DNA of 64,000 bases from Lysobacterales bacterium (GTDB lineage Bacteria > Pseudomonadota > Gammaproteobacteria > Xanthomonadales > Rhodanobacteraceae), in assembly GCA_016721015.1 (NCBI GenBank), contig JADKJL010000009.1:536695-600694 (forward strand), given 5' to 3'. The notes under the pieces are model-generated. The model searched no databases and was not told the origin of the DNA. It saw only the letters and a list, made by a program, of their open reading frames with translations. A program made the translations under genes and the position numbers. Every line of letters starts with the position of its first letter. The first letter of the stretch is position 1. This document shows positions 59,488-64,000 of the stretch, piece by piece.

Positions 59488-60939
59488 ATGGCCACAGAAG
59501 AAATGCTGATCTGGATCGCCAAGGCGAGCTACTTCCTGGCCGCCGTGCTGTTCATTCTCGGCATCAAGCGCATGGCCTCTCCGGTCACCGCGCGCAAGGG
59601 CATCGTCCAGGCCGGCATCGGCATGGTCGTCGCCACGCTCGCGACGTTCGCGATCACCGGCGGCCACAACATCGGGCTGATCCTCGCCGGCATCGCGATC
59701 GGCGTCATCCCGACCTGGCTTTGGGGCAAGAAAGTCGCCATGACCGACATGCCGCAGATGGTCGCCCTGTTCAACGGCATGGGTGGCGGCTCGGCAGCGG
59801 CGATTGGCGCTTTTGAATTGTTCAAGATTACCGATCCCGGCCATCCTCTGCCGCCGATGGTCACGATTGGGCTTGCCGTGCTCGGCTCGTTGATCGGATC
59901 GGTGTCGATGACCGGCTCGATCATCGCCTGGGCCAAGCTCGATGGGCGCATGGACAAGCGCTTCAACTTCCCGGGTCAGCAGGTCTTCAACTTCCTGATC
60001 CTCGCCGCTGCGATCGTCGCCGGTCTCGCTCTGGTCGCATGGAATGTCCAGCCTTGGCTGATCGTCGCGTTCTTCGCCCTCGCCCTCGCGTTCGGCATAC
60101 TCATGACCTTGCCGATCGGCGGTGCCGACATGCCGGTTGTGATCTCGCTGTTCAACGCGCTGACCGGCCTGGCCGTCGCGTTTGAAGGCTACGTGATGAA
60201 CATCCCGGCGCTGATCATCGCCGGCACCGTGGTCGGCGCGGCCGGCACCTTCCTCACCCAGCTCATGGCCAAGGCCATGAACCGCCCGATCAGCGGCGTG
60301 CTGTTCTCGAACTTCGGCGGCGGCGGCAGCGGCGAAGCGATCGCCGGCTCGCAGAAATCCATCGAGGCAAGCGACGCGGCATCCCTGCTGTACATGGCCG
60401 ACAAGGTCATCATCGTTCCAGGCTACGGCATGGCCGTGGCGCAAGCCCAGCACAAGATCTGGGAACTTAGCCAGGCCCTGATCAAGGCCGGCAAGGAAGT
60501 GAAGTTCGCGATCCATCCGGTCGCCGGCCGCATGCCCGGCCACATGAACGTGCTGCTCGCCGAAGCCGGCGTGCCCTACGACCTGATCGCCGACATGGAC
60601 GACATCAACCCCGAGTTCAAGACCTGCGACGTCGCCATCGTCATCGGCGCGAATGACGTGGTCAATCCTGCTGCGAAGACTGACAAGTCCTCGCCGATTT
60701 ATGGGATGCCGATCCTCAATGTCGTTGATTCGCGGCAGACGATTGTGATCAAGCGGGGTAAGGGGACGGGGTTTGCGGGGATTGAGAATGCGCTGTTTTA
60801 TGCGGATAACACGCGGCTGCTCTATGCGGATGGTAAGGAGGCGGCTAATCAGTTGATTAGTGAGTTGAAGGGGATTGAGGGGGGTGGGGGCCGCGCGCGA
60901 CCGCAGGCATGTGTTCGCGGCGTTGATGGAGGCGGTTAA
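59488..60939 (+). CDS. pntB: NAD(P) transhydrogenase beta subunit
   Basis: 483 residues. Membrane part with about eight helices, then the NADP-binding dIII domain ([57 protein letters not shown] region, [23 protein letters not shown]). The family normally ends a few residues after the segment aligned with NQLISELKG; here about 18 extra residues rich in Gly and Arg follow, so the native stop seems lost. From about 60660 the third codon positions switch from C to G or T (ggg, ttt, gat, att), unlike the rest of the gene, while the protein stays well conserved. This indicates replacement of the 3' end by recombination, leaving a read-through tail. Confidence 0.93.
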   Translation: MATEEMLIWIAKASYFLAAVLFILGIKRMASPVTARKGIVQAGIGMVVATLATFAITGGHNIGLILAGIAIGVIPTWLWGKKVAMTDMPQMVALFNGMGGGSAAAIGAFELFKITDPGHPLPPMVTIGLAVLGSLIGSVSMTGSIIAWAKLDGRMDKRFNFPGQQVFNFLILAAAIVAGLALVAWNVQPWLIVAFFALALAFGILMTLPIGGADMPVVISLFNALTGLAVAFEGYVMNIPALIIAGTVVGAAGTFLTQLMAKAMNRPISGVLFSNFGGGGSGEAIAGSQKSIEASDAASLLYMADKVIIVPGYGMAVAQAQHKIWELSQALIKAGKEVKFAIHPVAGRMPGHMNVLLAEAGVPYDLIADMDDINPEFKTCDVAIVIGANDVVNPAAKTDKSSPIYGMPILNVVDSRQTIVIKRGKGTGFAGIENALFYADNTRLLYADGKEAANQLISELKGIEGGGGRARPQACVRGVDGGG

Positions 60940-61009
60940 GACGCATAGCCTCGGGCAGATCTCGCATGCGTTGTACGATGTGGGTGGGGAGTATCGGCGG
61001 AATATGTAG
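60884..61009 (+). other. 41-codon orphan frame overlapping the pntB tail
   Basis: The frame beginning GTG at 60884 and ending TAG at 61007-61009 has the same G/T-ending codon style as the pntB 3' end and reads as ordinary protein ([18 protein letters not shown], then [13 protein letters not shown]). No start context and no family recognised. Most likely the 3' end of a truncated foreign gene abutting pntB. Confidence 0.4.
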
Positions 61010-61065
61010 CGCGAATCGCTCCAGCCAACTGGCAGCAATTGCCAAACAATTGAGGTGGTCTGTTG

Positions 61066-62354
61066 ATGACGATTTTCACGCCACAAATTAAAGGCTTCCT
61101 CGACGAACCGAACCTCAACGCGCAGGGCAAGGTTTACCGAGGGCGCTTCGCTTGCTACGAAGTGCAGTGGACCGATACGGGTTGCGATGCGTTCGCTACG
61201 TTTACTATCACAGCAGCCGAGCTTGCCGATGCATGCGAAAGCCGCATTTTGTGGACGGATCAATCCGTTCAGCGCGGAATAAAGCCGGGTTCAGAAAAAG
61301 TCGCCGAAAAAGAGCTCAGCCTTTCCGAGGGTTATCCAGATTCACGGAGATATATTCTTCGAGAATCGAAACGCTGACGAGATGGTCGAAAAGCTACTTA
61401 GTGGTAGCAAGCTTTTTCTGAATCCTCTTGTTTGGAACTTACGCCCGGGCTCCTTTTCCGCGTTTTACGATGCCGGAGAACGGGAGATATACGTTTACGA
61501 CGGAAAAATTTACCTGCCCGACTCTCATCATAGACATCAAGCTATTTTGCGGGCAGTTCGACTTTGGCGAGAATCTCCAGATTCCTTCCCGCGATTCGAT
61601 GGCAAGCGTCAATTCAAGATCGAACTCTACTTTTTCGATAAGGAGGACGAAGGCAATTATTTTTTTGATAAGAACCAGCGTCCTCGCCCCACAGCCAAAT
61701 CAAAAGCGTACGACTTGACCACGGCGGACGATTTATCTCTTCTTGCTAAAAGGGTGATCGAGCAATCACCTTCGCTCGCAGGTAATGTGAACCGCGTAAC
61801 CGATCGCCTGAGTAGCAAGAATCCCAGCGTAATGACCCTTTCAACGCTTCGGGAAATGATGCGAACGTTTGCTTCGTCGGACAGCATTGATGAGGCTGAG
61901 ATGGAAGGCATGGCCATCATTGCGTCTGAGTTCTACGAAATGCTCGCCAAAGTTCGGCCGGCACTCGGCCAGTTGATTCTTCAGGATCGATACAGAACAC
62001 GCAGCAGGTCGCTTGCAGAATCTGCGGTCACTATGCATGGCTACGCTTCGTTGATGAAAGATTTTCATGCAGATATAGGAAAGCGCTAGCCGTAGCAAAG
62101 CAATGGAATGGTGATCCTACCATCTGTCGTTCTTGCGAAGTGGAATTGACGTTTCTTACAATGGCTGGCAAGGCGATCTGTTCGATAAAGAAAATCCCCT
62201 TTGGCTCGACGTCGGTGTAACTAAATCAGGAAAGGGGCGCTCGCCTCTCACGATAAATAACACTGGCGGAGCGCGAGCAGCAATGTCTCGAGTCTTGCGA
62301 GCCATCATCAATGCAGAAGACGATCCTGATGATATATCGGGAATCGGGGGGTAA
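61066..62354 (+). pseudogene. DGQHR/DndB-like protein gene broken by frameshifts
   Basis: Three overlapping frames together give one protein. Part 1 (61066 to about 61350, ATG with GAGGTGG upstream) reads YRGRFACYEVQWTDTG and SLSEGYPDSRRYI. The next frame continues IFFENRNADEMVEKLL from about 61352, well before its first ATG at 61382, and runs to 62089. It carries YLPDSHHRHQAI, the position of the DGQHR motif, then NYFFDKNQRPRPTAKSKAYD and NVNRVTDRLSSKNPSVMTLS. A third frame (about 62130-62354) gives NGWQGDLFDKENPLWLDVGV and INNTGGARAAMSRVL. DGQHR/DndB-family proteins act in DNA phosphorothioation control or related defence loci, but no dnd genes are nearby. Lower GC than the flanking core. 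A programmed shift is possible for the first junction but not likely for both. Confidence 0.65.
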
Positions 62355-62396
62355 TTTCGATGCCCGCGGTATTTGTCAACGAAGTTGTCCGCTAAA

Positions 62397-63460
62397 TCAT
62401 GCAGCCACGCGCTCAGATTTTGGCTTGTCGGGTGACTTTCGATCTGGGTTGAGCCAGACCTTTTCGATGGGTGTCCAGTCGCGTACAGCGCGGCCACGCC
62501 ATCGGTTTGGATGTTGGGCCTTGGCCTCCTCGTAAACGTTGGCACGCGCGGTCAGGATGGCCGTGTCGGCACCTGCGTGGCGTTGCTGCGGGGTCACGAA
62601 CCGGATGCCGCTGTGGCGATGTTCGGTGTTGTACCAGGTGACGAAGGTCTGCACCCAGAGCCTTGCTTCCTCCAGGCTTTGGAAGGGTCGCCTGGCCACG
62701 CCGGGGGTGTACTTCAAGGTGCGGAACAGCGCCTCGAGTACGGGTTATCGTCACTGACCGACGGTCGGCTGAAGGAGGGCACCACGCCCAGTTTCTGCAG
62801 CGTGGCCAGCATGGGGCGCCTTTCATCGGTCCTCCATTGTCGGCGTGAAGCACCAACTGATCCCGGCGATGCGCTCGCGTCGGCAGGTCTTGTCGATGAG
62901 GTCGGCGGCGTGGTGGCCAGCCCTCGCCGTGGACTTCCCAGCCGACGATTTTTCGGCTGTAAATGTCCAGCACCATGTACAGCCGGTAGAACTGGCCGCG
63001 CACCGCCGTGGGCAGGTAGGTGATGTCCCACGACCACACCTGATTGGCGATCACCGCCGACAACGCCTTGGGTTTGGAAACCTTGCGCGGCGACTTGGCC
63101 CGGCCCCGGCGATGACACTGGTCGTGTTCGGCAAGCACCCGGTAGAAGCTGGATTCGACGCGAGCCAAATGCCTTCGTCAGCCAGCCGCGGAACGATCTG
63201 GCTCGGTGGCAGGCTCTGGTACTGCGGCAGGTTGCAGGTGGCCACGATGGTCTCCTTCTCCTCGTCACTGAGGGCATGCGGGACACGTGCGCGGCGCGTC
63301 TTTACGCTTGTCTTGCAGACTCAGCACAGCGCCAGCGCCGCAGGGTGCGGCAGGTGATGCCGAGCACCGCGCAGGCCTTGTGTCGGCGTGCACCGGCGCT
63401 CACGGCTTCGTCAATCAGTTCGATGGCCATCTGTTTCATCGACTCAAGGATCAAGCGTCC
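62397..63460 (-). pseudogene. IS3-family transposase orfB (DDE integrase), multiply frameshifted
   Basis: A complete OrfB can be read only by changing frame at least five times (near 63290, 63160, 62920-62880, 62820 and 62730). Segments in order: MKQMAIELIDEAVSAGARRH, CNLPQYQSLPPSQIVPRLAD, SSFYRVLAEHDQCHRRGRAK, VWSWDITYLPT (first Asp), LVLHADNGGPMKG (second Asp), VPSFSRPSVSDDNPYS, the Glu region near LFRTLKYTPG, and WYNTEHRHSGIRFVTPQQRH. The last block (62397-62717) is intact. So many indels in an otherwise conserved protein mean either a dead copy or assembly of mixed copies. Confidence 0.85.
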
Positions 63461-63939
63461 TCGTCGGTGCCCCAGATGGCCTGGGCTTTTTTTGACAGCA
63501 CCAGCAATGCTGCCGCCTCCGCCAGAGCCCTTTCCTTGCGCTGAAGCTCCTTCTCCAACGCGCGCATCTTCTTGCGCTCTGCAGCCAACATCGCGGGGCT
63601 GATGACCGCGCCGGCGCCTTCTGCTTGCTCGAAGGCGGCCTTCCACGCATCAAGCTGTTCCACGTACAAACCGCGCTCGCGGCAGTAGGTTGAACGCTCA
63701 GCCTCGTTCATCAGCGCCGACTCGATCACCGCAGCCAGCTTGGCTTTATTGTCCCAGCCGTCGGGTTGGGAAATCTTGGCAGGCACGACACATCCTCTTT
63801 CCTGGAATTGACGCTTCCAAGCGTACAGGCTCGGCGTTGAGATACCGCTTTCGCGATGAATGCTGGCGACACTTTGATTGTTCGGCGGCATCATTTTGCG
63901 GACGACCTGTTCTTTGAACTCAATGCTGTAGCGACTCAT
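63451..63939 (-). CDS. IS3-family transposase OrfA
   Basis: 162 residues from the ATG at 63939. Helix-turn-helix head (YSIEFKEQVVRKMMPPNNQSVASIHRESGISTPSLYAWKRQF) for end binding, then a long coiled coil (AAERKKMRALEKELQRKERALAEAAALL) for dimerisation. The sequence ends KKAQAIWGTDEDA, and the orfB frame is -1 relative to it across this region, as expected for IS3 elements. Unlike orfB it is uninterrupted. Confidence 0.88.
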   Translation of the reverse strand: MSRYSIEFKEQVVRKMMPPNNQSVASIHRESGISTPSLYAWKRQFQERGCVVPAKISQPDGWDNKAKLAAVIESALMNEAERSTYCRERGLYVEQLDAWKAAFEQAEGAGAVISPAMLAAERKKMRALEKELQRKERALAEAAALLVLSKKAQAIWGTDEDA

Positions 63940-64000
63940 GGTTGTGCTCCTCTCGCCCCCTCAGGGCAGGTATCAGAAGAGCGGACAACTATCGTGACAG

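Larger units (their letters stand above)
62383..63990 (-). mobile_element. IS3-family insertion sequence
   Basis: Bounded by perfect 11-bp inverted ends: AGTTGTCCGCT at 62383-62393 and its complement AGCGGACAACT at 63980-63990. Total about 1.6 kb. The minus strand carries orfA and, in the -1 frame, orfB, the usual IS3 layout that yields OrfAB by frameshifting. No clear target duplication flanks the ends (CGA on the left, ATC on the right). The insertion lies 28 bases after the broken DGQHR gene. Confidence 0.85.

Overview
The window looks like chromosome of a GC-rich gammaproteobacterium close to the Xanthomonadales (Rhodanobacteraceae or Lysobacteraceae type). Pointers are the three-gene pntA/pntA2/pntB transhydrogenase, the mix of SET-domain, HutD and ComEA-like proteins, the degenerate REC-GGDEF-EAL protein, a REP-associated transposase, and very large secreted CARDB/Rhs proteins. 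A cytochrome cd1 nitrite reductase gene (nirS) shows a capacity for nitrite respiration. The taxonomic guess is inference from gene content.

Layout. 0-23 kb is mostly metabolic and housekeeping-like: a thioesterase tail; a TonB receptor divergent from nirS with FNR/Dnr-type boxes between them; an isoquinoline-oxidoreductase-like molybdenum hydroxylase pair; an EF-G paralogue; a Tat-exported M19 dipeptidase; two separate SET-domain proteins; RNase T2; an M20 peptidase with a GNAT; a ComEA-like protein; a GNAT; HutD; and an 833-aa signalling protein with decayed GGDEF and EAL domains.

23-52 kb is dominated by what looks like one transcription unit of about 29 kb. It encodes a small exported protein, a 5843-aa exported multidomain protein (HEXXH metalloprotease-like head, CARDB, FlgD-like, Fn3, discoidin-like and beta-propeller-like modules), a 3598-aa exported Rhs protein whose C-terminal tip is a TNT-type NAD(P)+ glycohydrolase toxin domain, and an 84-aa protein overlapping its 3' end that is the likely immunity protein. 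This is the most notable system in the window.

52-56 kb is accessory: a RAYT transposase with tandem repeats upstream, a helicase-tail remnant, and a tightly overlapping AlbA_2 (Schlafen-type)/ParA-like ATPase pair that could be a defence module. 56-61 kb returns to core genes: a 5'-3' exonuclease, a nitroreductase, an intergenic repeat cluster and the pnt operon. At the very 3' end of pntB the codon usage changes sharply. From there to the window end lie a 41-codon orphan frame, a frameshifted DGQHR/DndB-like gene and an IS3-family element with a frameshift-riddled orfB, which suggests a decaying island.
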